Shown here: positions 26,547 to 36,312 of the stretch, in pieces
Numbering within the stretch: position 1 is the stretch's first letter
Layout: every line of letters starts with the position of its first letter
Assembly: GCF_003797125.1 (NCBI RefSeq)
Contig: NZ_RKKE01000001.1
Location: forward strand, 620,001 to 684,000
Direction of reading: 5' to 3'
Origin: Shewanella frigidimarina
GTDB lineage: Bacteria > Pseudomonadota > Gammaproteobacteria > Enterobacterales > Shewanellaceae
Length of the DNA: 64,000 nt
Program-made: the position numbers and the translations under genes
The notes under the pieces: generated by a model
Databases searched by the model: none
What the model was told of the DNA's origin: nothing
Seen by the model: only the letters and a program-made list of their open reading frames with translations

Positions 26547-27059
26547 TTAATGCGCGTTAGGCACCAAGAAAGTAGGCTTTACATAACGTAAATTGCCCCA
26601 ATGTTCCGGACAGGCGTAGTAACTTGCCATTATCAATTCACGTAATCCGTTATAAGCGGTTGTTAACATGTCCAAATAGTTGTTACGCCAAAACTCTAAC
26701 ATGTCAATCAATTGCTGTGGTTCACGCATTAATAGCGGTGTCATACTGCCACTGAGCAACAATAAACCAAAGCGTCCTTCAAGCAACTCTAACAATTCCA
26801 TCAGCTCTTGCTGTTGTTCAATCGGCAAATGGGTAATTGATTGTGAAATTGCATCCAATGTGCGATTTATCGCGATGTCTCTATGGCTAGGAACCTCGGG
26901 CAATGCACCGTCTAAGAACACTGGCAGCAATACACTAAACAACACTCGGTGATGAATATCATCGCTAGAAGTCGTGATACTGGGTGAATATAAATTAACG
27001 CCTAGTGCTATTGCTGCCGTTCCAGCAAAAGCACCCGTAATAAAGGTACGCCGCTTCAT
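26547..27059 (-). CDS. Tat-exported small subunit, gluconate 2-dehydrogenase subunit 3 family
   Basis: A 170-residue protein beginning MKRRTFITGAFAGTAAIALG, a twin-arginine signal (RRTFI). The rest matches the small subunit of membrane-bound gluconate/FAD-glucose dehydrogenases, which in known systems pairs with a GMC large subunit and escorts it through the Tat pathway. It lies 23 bases upstream of the GMC gene on the same strand, so the two form an operon. A cytochrome c subunit, present in the best-known complexes, is missing here, so electrons must leave by another route. Confidence 0.8.
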   Translation of the reverse strand: MKRRTFITGAFAGTAAIALGVNLYSPSITTSSDDIHHRVLFSVLLPVFLDGALPEVPSHRDIAINRTLDAISQSITHLPIEQQQELMELLELLEGRFGLLLLSGSMTPLLMREPQQLIDMLEFWRNNYLDMLTTAYNGLRELIMASYYACPEHWGNLRYVKPTFLVPNAH

Positions 27060-27112
27060 TTACTTCCCCTTGAGTTTATTATTGTCTCTATTTTTTATGT
27101 GATAGAGTGGTA

Positions 27113-27140
27113 TGAGCAACATTTAAACATACGTTTAAAT
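27113..27140. promoter_or_regulatory. 20-bp palindromic operator, PsrA-like
   Basis: The palindrome ATTTAAAC-ATAC-GTTTAAAT (27121-27140) is perfect apart from its 4-bp centre. It lies in the 112 bp between the Tat-signal subunit gene and yheT, directly beside a possible minus-strand -35 box (TTGCTC, 27114-27119). The form TTnAAAC-N4-GTTTnAA resembles the site of PsrA, the TetR-type regulator of fatty-acid use in Shewanella (from memory of published motif reconstructions). The regulator is inferred. Confidence 0.5.
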
Positions 27141-27171
27141 TTTCACAAACTATTACAGAAATATTCCTTTT

Positions 27172-28173
27172 ATGAAAACCTTGTTCACTCCGCCTTGGTG
27201 GGCTGCTAGCCCGCATGTACAAACGATTCTACCATTCATTTTTAAAGTGGCCAGACCAATAACATTTAGGCAAAGACAAGAGTTACCCGACGGCGATTTT
27301 ATCGATTTAGATTGGCTAGGCCAGGCCCAAAATGGCGCGCCTATCTTAGTGATCATTCATGGTCTTGAAGGTAACACTGAATCGCATTATGCACGCAGAA
27401 TGCTCATCGAAGCAAAAAAAGCCAAAATGTCTGCTGTTGTTCACCATCATAGGGGGTGTTCTGGTGAACCCAATCGCTTAGCTCGCAGTTATCATAGCGG
27501 CGATGTTAACGACTTAGCCCATACCCTAGAGCAACTAAAGCATTACTATCCAGACTCACCATTGTATGCTGTCGGCTACAGCTTGGGCGGTAATGTACTG
27601 GCAAAATACCAAGGCAGTAAAAAACAACATAGCTTACTTGAACGTGCTGTGGTGGTGTCAGCCCCTCTCACGCTAGGAGCCTGTGCTAAACGCTTAGAAA
27701 GTGGCTTTTCAACTCTGTATCAACGCTTTTTAATTAAACGCTTACAACACAAAATGCTCGACAAAATCAACACCGCAGATTTAACCGAGCAAATGCCGAT
27801 CACTAAAGAGCAGCTCAAAATGCTCAATACCTTTTATTTGTTTGACGATAAAGTCACTGCACCTTTGCATGGTTTTATTGACGTAAATGATTACTATCAA
27901 CAATCTAGCGGCCTTGGCTATTTGCAGCATATCACCAAGCCTACATTAGTCATCCACGCCAAAGATGACCCCTTCATGACCGATGAAGTGATCCCAAAGC
28001 AAGCTCAATTATCACCTATGGTTGAATACGAGTTGCATGAGTGTGGTGGACATGTAGGGTTTGTTGAAGGTGGCTGGCCTTGGAAACCGCGCTTTTACCT
28101 CGAGCGTCGCATTATCGAGTTTATTCGAACTGCAGGTGATACAGCAACCGAACACGAAGCCCCGCTTCTTTAG
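27172..28173 (+). CDS. yheT: YheT family alpha/beta hydrolase
   Basis: A 333-residue hydrolase of the YheT/Abhydrolase 4 type. The N-terminus has the family's PPWWAASPHVQTI, the nucleophile elbow is GYSLGGNV, the Asp is probably in HAKDDPFM, and the His in CGGHVGFV. Substrate is unknown; related eukaryotic ABHD1/3 proteins are lipases. The order yheT-yheU-prkB-crp is conserved in Enterobacteria. Confidence 0.92.
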   Translation: MKTLFTPPWWAASPHVQTILPFIFKVARPITFRQRQELPDGDFIDLDWLGQAQNGAPILVIIHGLEGNTESHYARRMLIEAKKAKMSAVVHHHRGCSGEPNRLARSYHSGDVNDLAHTLEQLKHYYPDSPLYAVGYSLGGNVLAKYQGSKKQHSLLERAVVVSAPLTLGACAKRLESGFSTLYQRFLIKRLQHKMLDKINTADLTEQMPITKEQLKMLNTFYLFDDKVTAPLHGFIDVNDYYQQSSGLGYLQHITKPTLVIHAKDDPFMTDEVIPKQAQLSPMVEYELHECGGHVGFVEGGWPWKPRFYLERRIIEFIRTAGDTATEHEAPLL

Positions 28174-28197
28174 TCAGTCAAAAATAGGAAATACACC

Positions 28198-28446
28198 ATG
28201 CTTGTGCCTTATGAAGCGTTACTTTCATTACCTCAAGAAGTACTTCAGCGTATGATAAAAGAATATCTGTTATCACAACTGGAAGATGGCAGTTTTAGTG
28301 ACGCAGACGAGCAACAATTAAGTCGCGCAATGGACCAATGTAAGCTAGCACTAAAAAAGGGCGAGCTAGTGGTTGAATATAGTGAGGATGATGAGTCTAT
28401 CGCCATTAGGCAACGCGAGCATATTTCACGCTCATCTTTCGACTAG
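28198..28446 (+). CDS. yheU: YheU family protein
   Basis: An 82-residue acidic protein with the YheU family opening MLVPYEALLSLPQEVLQRMI and the later QCKLALKKGELVVEYSED. It follows yheT by 24 bases. The family has no known function. The length is slightly above that of the E. coli protein because of a longer C-terminus. Confidence 0.85.
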   Translation: MLVPYEALLSLPQEVLQRMIKEYLLSQLEDGSFSDADEQQLSRAMDQCKLALKKGELVVEYSEDDESIAIRQREHISRSSFD

Positions 28447-28579
28447 CTGTAATACAAAACGATGGTTTTACTACAAAATGATCACATTGTTACCTGCGAA
28501 TAATTGACCCACGGGTGATGATTACCGTATAACTAGTGACTCGATTTTTCACGTCCACAACATTACCTAGGCAAATAAT

Positions 28580-29476
28580 ATGTCAGCAAAACATCCTATT
28601 ATTGCTGTAACCGGTTCATCCGGTGCTGGCACAACTACGACCACAACTGCCTTCATTCATATTTTTAGACAGTTGGGTATCAATGCTGCATTCGTTGAAG
28701 GGGATAGTTTCCATAATTTTACCCGCGCTGAAATGGAAGTGTTAATTAGAAAATCACAGGCTGAAAATCGAAACTTAAGTTATTTTGGTCCCGAAGCGAA
28801 TAATTTCAAAAAGCTCGAAGAATGTTTTACCAGTTATGGTGATACAGGTAATGGCCAAACCCGCAGCTACTTACACACCTTTGATGAAGCGGTGCCATTT
28901 AATCAAATGCCAGGTACATTTACTCAATGGCGTGATTTGCCAGCCAATACCGATATGCTCTATTACGAAGGACTGCACGGTGGTGTGGTAACGGAAGATG
29001 CCGATGTCGCTAAACATGTTGATCTTTTGATAGGCATGGTGCCGATTGTTAACTTAGAGTGGATCCAGAAGATTATTCGCGATACAAACGATAGAGGCCA
29101 TAGTCGTGAAAAAGTCATGGGCTCGATAGTCCGTAGTATGGACGATTACATCAAGCACATGACGCCACAATTTTCACGGACACACATTAATTTTCAACGA
29201 GTGCCGACTGTAGACACTTCAAATCCTTTTAGCGCAAAAGACATACCAAGCTTAGATGAAAGCTTTTTAGTGATTCGCTTTCGCGGTATTAATAATGTTG
29301 ATTTCCCTTATTACCTCAACATGATCCAAGGCTCATTTATGTCACGCGTCAATACACTAGTTGTTCCTGGTGGAAAAATGTCTCTGGCTATGGAATTAAT
29401 TTTAACGCCTTTGGTTAAAGACTTAATGGATAAACGTCTAGAGTTGCAAAACCTTGATGATATCAAACTCGATTAA
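28580..29476 (+). CDS. prkB: Phosphoribulokinase/uridine kinase family protein PrkB
   Basis: A 298-residue P-loop kinase with GSSGAGTTTTT near residue 12 as the nucleotide-binding loop. It is close to enterobacterial PrkB, annotated as a probable phosphoribulokinase; organisms without a Calvin cycle carry it, so its true substrate is not known. It is separated from yheU by 133 bp and followed by a structured spacer. In E. coli it lies beside crp; here a Sel1 gene on the other strand is inserted between them. Confidence 0.9.
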   Translation: MSAKHPIIAVTGSSGAGTTTTTTAFIHIFRQLGINAAFVEGDSFHNFTRAEMEVLIRKSQAENRNLSYFGPEANNFKKLEECFTSYGDTGNGQTRSYLHTFDEAVPFNQMPGTFTQWRDLPANTDMLYYEGLHGGVVTEDADVAKHVDLLIGMVPIVNLEWIQKIIRDTNDRGHSREKVMGSIVRSMDDYIKHMTPQFSRTHINFQRVPTVDTSNPFSAKDIPSLDESFLVIRFRGINNVDFPYYLNMIQGSFMSRVNTLVVPGGKMSLAMELILTPLVKDLMDKRLELQNLDDIKLD

Positions 29477-29499
29477 GTTTGATTTAAGTCAGAACAATT

Positions 29500-29600
29500 A
29501 AGATAGCCGCATCGTGATTTCGAGCGAAAGAACGGCAGTTGATGTGCTTGGGGTGCTAATTCCCCCTTTTTTCTGTTAGCGCATTGAGCACATCAACGAA
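29500..29600 (+). other. Structured element after prkB (terminator or small RNA)
   Basis: GTTGATGTGCT (29538-29548) pairs exactly with AGCACATCAAC (29587-29597). Inside are GGGG (29550-29553) pairing with CCCC (29562-29565), followed by a run of T, and GTGCTAA/TTAGCGC, which offers an alternative fold. The inner hairpin plus T run is a plausible prkB terminator. The outer long-range stem is unusual and could be a small RNA. Confidence 0.5.
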
Positions 29601-29714
29601 ACCAAACAACATCGATGCTCAAGCACTCACATCAGCTATTATCCCTTCTGATAAACAAGTCAATACACGGACCGGTTGATAATAGTAAATGACTCACATT
29701 GCTTATCCTGAGCA

Positions 29715-30494
29715 TTACATCAGTGGGATAATTTCTCGATAAGCTTGATTATTTTGATACTGTTTCAAACGTAAAATAAACTCATCGCTGCGCACAATCT
29801 CAGGATTATCCTTTAACGCATCAATTGCTTTTTTCTGGGTATCAATTGCCGCAGAAAAATCTCCAAGCTCAGCATACGCGGCCGCAAGATTATCTAATAC
29901 CGTTGGATCATTTTGATTTTGCTCGAGTAATTTTAATGACATTGATACTGCACGCGAACCATCTCGGTATTCGGCCTCAGGGCACGTGGCTAATATCCAC
30001 GCAATATTGCCCATTGAAACGGCATCCCCCGCAGCACTAAACTGCTCCATTGCTTTGCCGCAATTACGCACTACACCATCACCACCAGCAGAATAAATAA
30101 ACCCTAAACGAAAATGAGCCCACTTATCTCCTTGTGCGACCATTTGCAGATACCATTTTTCTGCCAGCGCTAAATCACGCGGAATTAATTTACCGTCAAA
30201 GGCTAAATCAGCTAATGTTTGTTGCGCCTTAATATTGTGTTGTTGTGCAGCAAGATTAACCCAGCTTAATCCTTGCTTAGTATCTTGAGTAACAAATCGT
30301 CCGGAAAGGTTCATTAAACCCAATAAAAATTGTGCATCTGCATTGCCCTGTTTGGCTTTAATCTGAATATGAACCAGCTTAGTCGCCGCCTGAGACTCAA
30401 TAGAGGGCGGGATAACAAACGCTTTTACAGATGAACTAAGTCCACTTAATAAAACAACACAGGCAATAAACCCGATTTGACTCAGTTTTTTCAC
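29715..30494 (-). CDS. Exported Sel1/TPR repeat protein
   Basis: A 259-residue protein with a signal peptide (MKKLSQIGFIACVVLLSGLSS, cleavage near KAF). Sel1-like repeats occupy about residues 45-150 (NADAQFLLGLMNLSG, AEKWYLQMVAQGDKWAHFRLG), followed by a TPR-like section about 185-235 (LDNLAAAYAELGDFSAAI). Such proteins act as periplasmic scaffolds or adaptors; the partner is not evident. The gene is a single minus-strand unit, divergent from crp across 297 bp. Confidence 0.8.
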   Translation of the reverse strand: MKKLSQIGFIACVVLLSGLSSSVKAFVIPPSIESQAATKLVHIQIKAKQGNADAQFLLGLMNLSGRFVTQDTKQGLSWVNLAAQQHNIKAQQTLADLAFDGKLIPRDLALAEKWYLQMVAQGDKWAHFRLGFIYSAGGDGVVRNCGKAMEQFSAAGDAVSMGNIAWILATCPEAEYRDGSRAVSMSLKLLEQNQNDPTVLDNLAAAYAELGDFSAAIDTQKKAIDALKDNPEIVRSDEFILRLKQYQNNQAYREIIPLM

Positions 30495-30791
30495 ACATAC
30501 CTCGACAACTATTTATGAAGCTGATTAAATAACATTAGCTAACTCATGGATCCAATACAATAGACAAATGACATTAGCAATAATTCAATCGTAGTGATGA
30601 TTAAGACAAATTCACAAAAAAAGTCGACCGTCATCACAAATGAGATAAATTTAATCTTAAATTTAACAAGTTAATATACACTACGCACACTTCTAAATAC
30701 GATCTCTATCAAAGTTTTCACGGTTTCAATAGCGTAGAATGCTTAATTAGACATTACTTACTTTCATTTTTAATCAATCGAGGAACATCGT

Positions 30792-31427
30792 ATGGCTCTG
30801 ATTGGTAAGCCAAAACCTGACCCAACATTAGAATGGTTTCTTTCACATTGTCACATTCATAAGTACCCTGCAAAGAGTACTTTAATTCACGCAGGTGAAG
30901 AGTCTGACACTCTATATTACATCGTCAAAGGTTCCGTCGCTGTATTGATCAAAGATGAAGAAGGTAAAGAAATGATCCTTTCTTATCTAAATCAAGGCGA
31001 CTTTATAGGTGAATTAGGATTGTTTGAAGAGCAATCTGAACGTACTGCATGGGTTCGTGCTAAACAAGCATGTGAAATTGCAGAAATTTCTTACAAGAAA
31101 TTTAAGCAATTGATTCAGGTAAATCCTGAAATCTTGATGAAACTTTCGGCGCAAATGGCCTATCGTTTACAAAGTACTAGCCAAAAAGTAGGCGACTTAG
31201 CGTTCCTTGACGTTGCTGGTCGCATTGCACAAACGTTATTACACCTTGCAAAACAACCCGATGCTATGACACATCCTGACGGCATGCAAATTAAGATTAC
31301 ACGTCAAGAGATTGGTCAAATTGTTGGTTGTTCACGTGAGACCGTTGGTCGTATTTTAAAAATGCTTGAAGAACAAAATTTGATCCAAGCACACGGTAAA
31401 ACGATCGTAGTTTACGGTACGCGCTAA
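30792..31427 (+). CDS. crp: cAMP receptor protein
   Basis: A 211-residue CRP with the cyclic-nucleotide-binding barrel (about 10-110; [18 protein letters not shown]) and a C-terminal winged helix with [21 protein letters not shown]. The DNA-recognition helix is nearly identical to that of E. coli CRP, so the same TGTGA-N6-TCACA sites are expected. In Shewanella CRP controls anaerobic respiration besides carbon use (established). AGGA lies upstream of the ATG. The divergent 297-bp spacer has no clear CRP site by eye. Confidence 0.97.
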   Translation: MALIGKPKPDPTLEWFLSHCHIHKYPAKSTLIHAGEESDTLYYIVKGSVAVLIKDEEGKEMILSYLNQGDFIGELGLFEEQSERTAWVRAKQACEIAEISYKKFKQLIQVNPEILMKLSAQMAYRLQSTSQKVGDLAFLDVAGRIAQTLLHLAKQPDAMTHPDGMQIKITRQEIGQIVGCSRETVGRILKMLEEQNLIQAHGKTIVVYGTR

Positions 31428-31511
31428 ATAACTAAGGGCTAACGACGAATCAAGCTAAATGTTTATGCCTTAATCATATAGGCTTCAGCTTGATTTAAGC
31501 CAAGATACTTA

Positions 31512-31543
31512 AAGTGGTGTTCATACTCTGAACGCCACTTTTT
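31512..31543 (+). terminator. Terminator after crp
   Basis: AAGTGGTGTTC (31512-31522) pairs with GAACGCCACTT (31530-31540) with one G-U pair, then TTT. It ends 16 bp before the start of the PepSY-like gene. A second upstream inverted repeat (AATCAAGCT/AGCTTGATT, 31448-31456/31487-31495) precedes it. Confidence 0.7.
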
Positions 31544-31558
31544 CATTTTGGAGCGCCC

Positions 31559-31909
31559 ATGAATAGCTTGTTCTTAACAGCAATAAGCAGCTTAATGGCC
31601 ATCACCATTAATCAACAAGATATTCCCGCAAAAGAACTCCCTCTGGACCATGACAACGTCCAAAAATTAGTATCTTCTGGTAATATACGTTCATTAGATG
31701 ATTACTTGACTTGGTTGTCGCAGTATTGTGATGGTCACTTAATCGACGCCCAGCTTTATCAGCACCAAGATAAATGGCGCTATGATCTACAATTTAAGCT
31801 AAAACAAGGGCATGTTGTTAATCTGCAATTAGATGCAGCTAACGGTATGCAAGATTCATTGACTCAATTACCGAGCGAATGTACTAAACATGAAACTGTT
31901 ACTCGTTGA
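31559..31909 (+). CDS. PepSY-like protein, first gene of a two-component operon
   Basis: A 116-residue protein with a hydrophobic N-terminus (NSLFLTAISSLMAI, possibly a signal segment). The C-terminal part (HQDKWRYDLQFKLKQGHVV then LQLDAANGMQD) fits the PepSY-type fold, in which a strand-rich unit ends VxLDAxxG. PepSY proteins are often encoded beside PhoPQ-like systems and may modulate the sensor in the periplasm (inference). GGAG lies six bases before the ATG. The response-regulator gene starts inside its last 20 bases, so translation is coupled. Confidence 0.65.
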   Translation: MNSLFLTAISSLMAITINQQDIPAKELPLDHDNVQKLVSSGNIRSLDDYLTWLSQYCDGHLIDAQLYQHQDKWRYDLQFKLKQGHVVNLQLDAANGMQDSLTQLPSECTKHETVTR

Positions 31910-32564
31910 AGATAACCCTTTACTCGTTGCCGAGCTTGAAAAACAACTCAAGCAAGCTGGTTATATTACGGATGTCACAGACAAAGCTATTGAAGCCGAT
32001 TATTTGATGAAAGAAACTGATTATGACTGTGTCATTTTAGATATCGGATTACCTGACGGAAATGGCTTGTCATTAGTGACTAAATGGCGTGAACGTGGCA
32101 TAAATACCCCGGTAATCATGTTAACTGCCCGAAGTCAGTGGCATGAAAAAGTTGAAGGCTTTAATGCTGGCGCAGATGATTACTTAGGCAAACCGTTTCA
32201 TGCGCAAGAACTCCTCGCACGTATTCAAGCACTCATCCATAGAGCCCATGGACGGGTTAACTCGTCATCCAAGCAGCTATGTTATGCAGGGATTAATTTA
32301 GACGAAAACGAGCAAAAGGTAACGGTTGGCGAACACATATATGAGCTGACGTCGATGGAGTTTAGGTTACTGAAAATATTCTTAATGTCACCAAAGAAGC
32401 TTCTTTCGAAGCAACAGCTTACTGATAAACTTTATCAATTTGATGATGAAAAAGAAAGTAACGTCGTTGAAGTTTATGTCACACACTTACGTAAAAAACT
32501 CGGTAAAACCGCTATCGAAACTCGGCGTGGTCAGGGTTATATCTTCCATGGCATTATTGAATGA
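31890..32564 (+). CDS. OmpR/PhoP-family response regulator
   Basis: A 224-residue regulator with a receiver domain (phospho-acceptor Asp in CVILDIGLPDGNG, about residue 51; conserved Lys in LGKPF) and an OmpR-type winged helix (ELTSMEFRLLKIF, EVYVTHLRKKLG, ETRRGQGYIF). It is close to PhoP/QseB in pattern. Its targets cannot be read here. It overlaps both neighbours, by 20 bases upstream and four (ATGA) downstream. Confidence 0.93.
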   Translation: MKLLLVEDNPLLVAELEKQLKQAGYITDVTDKAIEADYLMKETDYDCVILDIGLPDGNGLSLVTKWRERGINTPVIMLTARSQWHEKVEGFNAGADDYLGKPFHAQELLARIQALIHRAHGRVNSSSKQLCYAGINLDENEQKVTVGEHIYELTSMEFRLLKIFLMSPKKLLSKQQLTDKLYQFDDEKESNVVEVYVTHLRKKLGKTAIETRRGQGYIFHGIIE

Positions 32565-33895
32565 TTTCCATTCGGTTTAAATTAAGCCTCTGGCTCAGTG
32601 GCTTAATTATTATTGCTACGCTAATAGGCTTATTTTTATTTGAGTCGATGCTTCGTGATGCGTTTCATGACTCTATTATTAATCGTCTTGAAGAAGATTT
32701 AGAACATATCATTATCGCCACTAGGCTCGATGAGGGTGAGATCGTTATCGACCAAAACCAATTATCCAGCTTTTACCGACCAGCTTATTCAGGGCGTTAT
32801 TTCCAATTAAATCTGCCCGACCGCACTATTCGATCCCGTTCATTGTGGGATGCCGAATTACAAATTGAACAGTTACAAGCACAGCAGAAACGAGTTTGGC
32901 AGGCTAAAGGGCCAAAAAACAATGATATGCAGTTGTTATCTATCGGCATCGGCGCACCAAATAGCCACAACACAGCCACATTAACTGTCGCCCAAGATCT
33001 CAGTATCGGACGACGTGTTTTTAGCGAAGTGTTTGGTACTAAACTGGCAATTAATATCGGCATGTTATTGGCGATGATCGCCGGTATCTTCATTATTTTA
33101 CGCCAATCGTTTAAACCAGTGAATCAAATACAAGGGGCACTGGCTAAATTGCGCGAAGGTGAAATAGCATCATTAGCCATTTCACAAATTCCAGCGGAGA
33201 TCCGCCCTCTTGCCGAAACCTATAATGAGTTATTAGACTATACAGCCAAGCAAATTGAACGTAGTCGCAATAATCTAGGTAATCTAAGCCATGGCTTAAA
33301 AACCCCATTAGCCGTAATGCAGCAACAAGTTGAAGCGCTTGGGCTCACTCATCCGGATGCCGCTATAGCAATGCAGCAGCAATTAGATTTAGTTCATAAA
33401 ATGATTGAACGTAAATTGGCTGCAGCAAGGATAACGGGAGACATGCTGCCCGCAGCACAACTGGCGGTGCCAAAAGATTTTGATAGCTTAATCCAAACGT
33501 TACATAAAGTGCATCATCAGCGGAGCATTGATTGCAGCATTGTGAATCCGCAACATATTAGTCGTATTCCAATACATCGCGAAGATGGTATGGAGCTGTT
33601 TGGCAATCTGCTCGACAATGCCTTTAAATGGGCAAACTCACAGGTTCATGTCAGCATCGAAGAATTACCATCAGGAGTGATATTAATTAAAATTGAAGAC
33701 GATGGTCTCGGTGTAAAACAAGAGCAAATTGCATTATTAACCTCTCGTGGCACCCGACTAGATGAAGCAACTATTGGCCACGGGTTGGGCTTATCGATTG
33801 TTAAAGAGATTTGTGACCAATATGGTTTTGTATTGCAATTTAGTCGAAGTAATATATTACAAGGGCTTAATGTCAGTATATTGATGAGCAACTAA
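32561..33895 (+). CDS. Sensor histidine kinase (PhoQ-like)
   Basis: A 444-residue kinase with two TM segments (about 7-29 and 165-185) enclosing a periplasmic sensor of some 135 residues, a HAMP-like region, the H-box NLSHGLKTPLAV, and an ATPase domain with GNLLDNAFKW, EDDGLGV and GHGLGLSIV. It phosphorylates the regulator encoded just upstream (4-base overlap). The sensor region is not recognisable, so the stimulus is unknown; Mg2+, antimicrobial peptides or envelope stress are typical of relatives. Confidence 0.92.
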   Translation: MISIRFKLSLWLSGLIIIATLIGLFLFESMLRDAFHDSIINRLEEDLEHIIIATRLDEGEIVIDQNQLSSFYRPAYSGRYFQLNLPDRTIRSRSLWDAELQIEQLQAQQKRVWQAKGPKNNDMQLLSIGIGAPNSHNTATLTVAQDLSIGRRVFSEVFGTKLAINIGMLLAMIAGIFIILRQSFKPVNQIQGALAKLREGEIASLAISQIPAEIRPLAETYNELLDYTAKQIERSRNNLGNLSHGLKTPLAVMQQQVEALGLTHPDAAIAMQQQLDLVHKMIERKLAAARITGDMLPAAQLAVPKDFDSLIQTLHKVHHQRSIDCSIVNPQHISRIPIHREDGMELFGNLLDNAFKWANSQVHVSIEELPSGVILIKIEDDGLGVKQEQIALLTSRGTRLDEATIGHGLGLSIVKEICDQYGFVLQFSRSNILQGLNVSILMSN

Positions 33896-33920
33896 GCTTT
33901 TTTGCCTAGAATAAGCAATA

Positions 33921-33956
33921 AAAAAGACCTAACTGAGCGATCAATTAGGTCTTTTT
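33921..33956. terminator. Bidirectional terminator
   Basis: AAAAAGACCTAA (33921-33932) pairs with TTAGGTCTTTTT (33945-33956) between the convergent histidine kinase and DUF1338 genes. Confidence 0.8.
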
Positions 33957-33972
33957 CGTCCATGCATAAACA

Positions 33973-34773
33973 TTACATCATTGCATTGGTACTTTCAAAA
34001 ATCTTGTCGGCAGATGCTGCAACAAAGCCAGTATAAAGCTGACCATTAGCCATTGGATAACGACGGGCAAATTCATAGAAACAACTTGGAATTTCCACAT
34101 CGCCATCGGTAAAGTTCACAACCACTTTATCAGCCATGGTAGAAGACTGCTCTAACAAGACTTCTGGCGATCCTTTAACTTCACCGCCAGAGCTATTTAA
34201 CACAAACCCAGCCTGCTTTAAGGCTTGGTTTACATCTTCAATACGCTCAAATTCAGGCAGATCGTTAATTGAAACCGTAAAGTGATTGGCACGGTAACCT
34301 AACGCAGCAACCCACGCAGCATATTCGCTTTCAGCAAGTAATGCTTGGTAAGTCGCTTTATCTACATCCCAATGACGACCAGAATATATGAAGTTATCTG
34401 CCGTGGTTGCCGCAATATCAACCTGATCGATTAAACCATGGATGCTCTTTTGCAGCTCAGGGCTAAATTCTTCAACTAACAACTCAGAGATAAACACCTT
34501 TGGCTGTTTTGGATCCGGATGTTCAAAGTGCTTAGCTATCAGCTTTTTCTGCTCAAACTTATAATCACCACTGTCGACATAACCGATAGAGGTGAAATGT
34601 TTAGCCAATACGCTTAAATTTACTTTAGCGATATTAAAAGTACGCAAAGCGATATGGTCATTGATGATTGGCGCGCCATGGCCTAAAAGCTGATGAATTT
34701 TCGCCGCTGAAGGCGTCATCTTAATGTAGTCTTGCCATAAGGCAGCAAATAAAGCATTAACGTCAGTATGCAT
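33973..34773 (-). CDS. DUF1338 family protein (2-oxoadipate dioxygenase/decarboxylase-like)
   Basis: A 266-residue protein of the DUF1338 family, whose characterised members (HglS/YdcJ type) are Fe(II) dioxygenases that turn 2-oxoadipate into 2-hydroxyglutarate. The metal ligands seem to be kept: H40 in DHIALR with the substrate Arg four residues on (R44), H164 in ANHFTVS and E234 in CFYEFARR. It follows astD by 69 bases on the same strand and so belongs to, or reads through from, the arginine succinyltransferase cluster. A role in arginine breakdown is not established; lysine or glutarate metabolism is an alternative. Confidence 0.75.
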   Translation of the reverse strand: MHTDVNALFAALWQDYIKMTPSAAKIHQLLGHGAPIINDHIALRTFNIAKVNLSVLAKHFTSIGYVDSGDYKFEQKKLIAKHFEHPDPKQPKVFISELLVEEFSPELQKSIHGLIDQVDIAATTADNFIYSGRHWDVDKATYQALLAESEYAAWVAALGYRANHFTVSINDLPEFERIEDVNQALKQAGFVLNSSGGEVKGSPEVLLEQSSTMADKVVVNFTDGDVEIPSCFYEFARRYPMANGQLYTGFVAASADKIFESTNAMM

Positions 34774-34795
34774 GGTTAAATCCTTCTAAAATAAG

Positions 34796-34817
34796 GCTGG
34801 TGAACAAAGTCACCAGC
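34796..34817 (-). terminator. Hairpin between astD and the DUF1338 gene
   Basis: GCTGGTGA (34796-34803) pairs exactly with TCACCAGC (34810-34817). On the minus strand the stem is followed by CTTATTTTAG, a weak T run, just before the Shine-Dalgarno of the DUF1338 gene. It may partly terminate or protect the astD message. Confidence 0.45.
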
Positions 34818-34842
34818 ACGGATCATGCGATGAATTTATCAG

Positions 34843-36312
<1,470 letters not shown>

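Noticed and set aside
30495..30791. CRP autoregulation site upstream of crp
   Set aside because: Several TCACA-like half-sites occur, but none with a partner at the right spacing.
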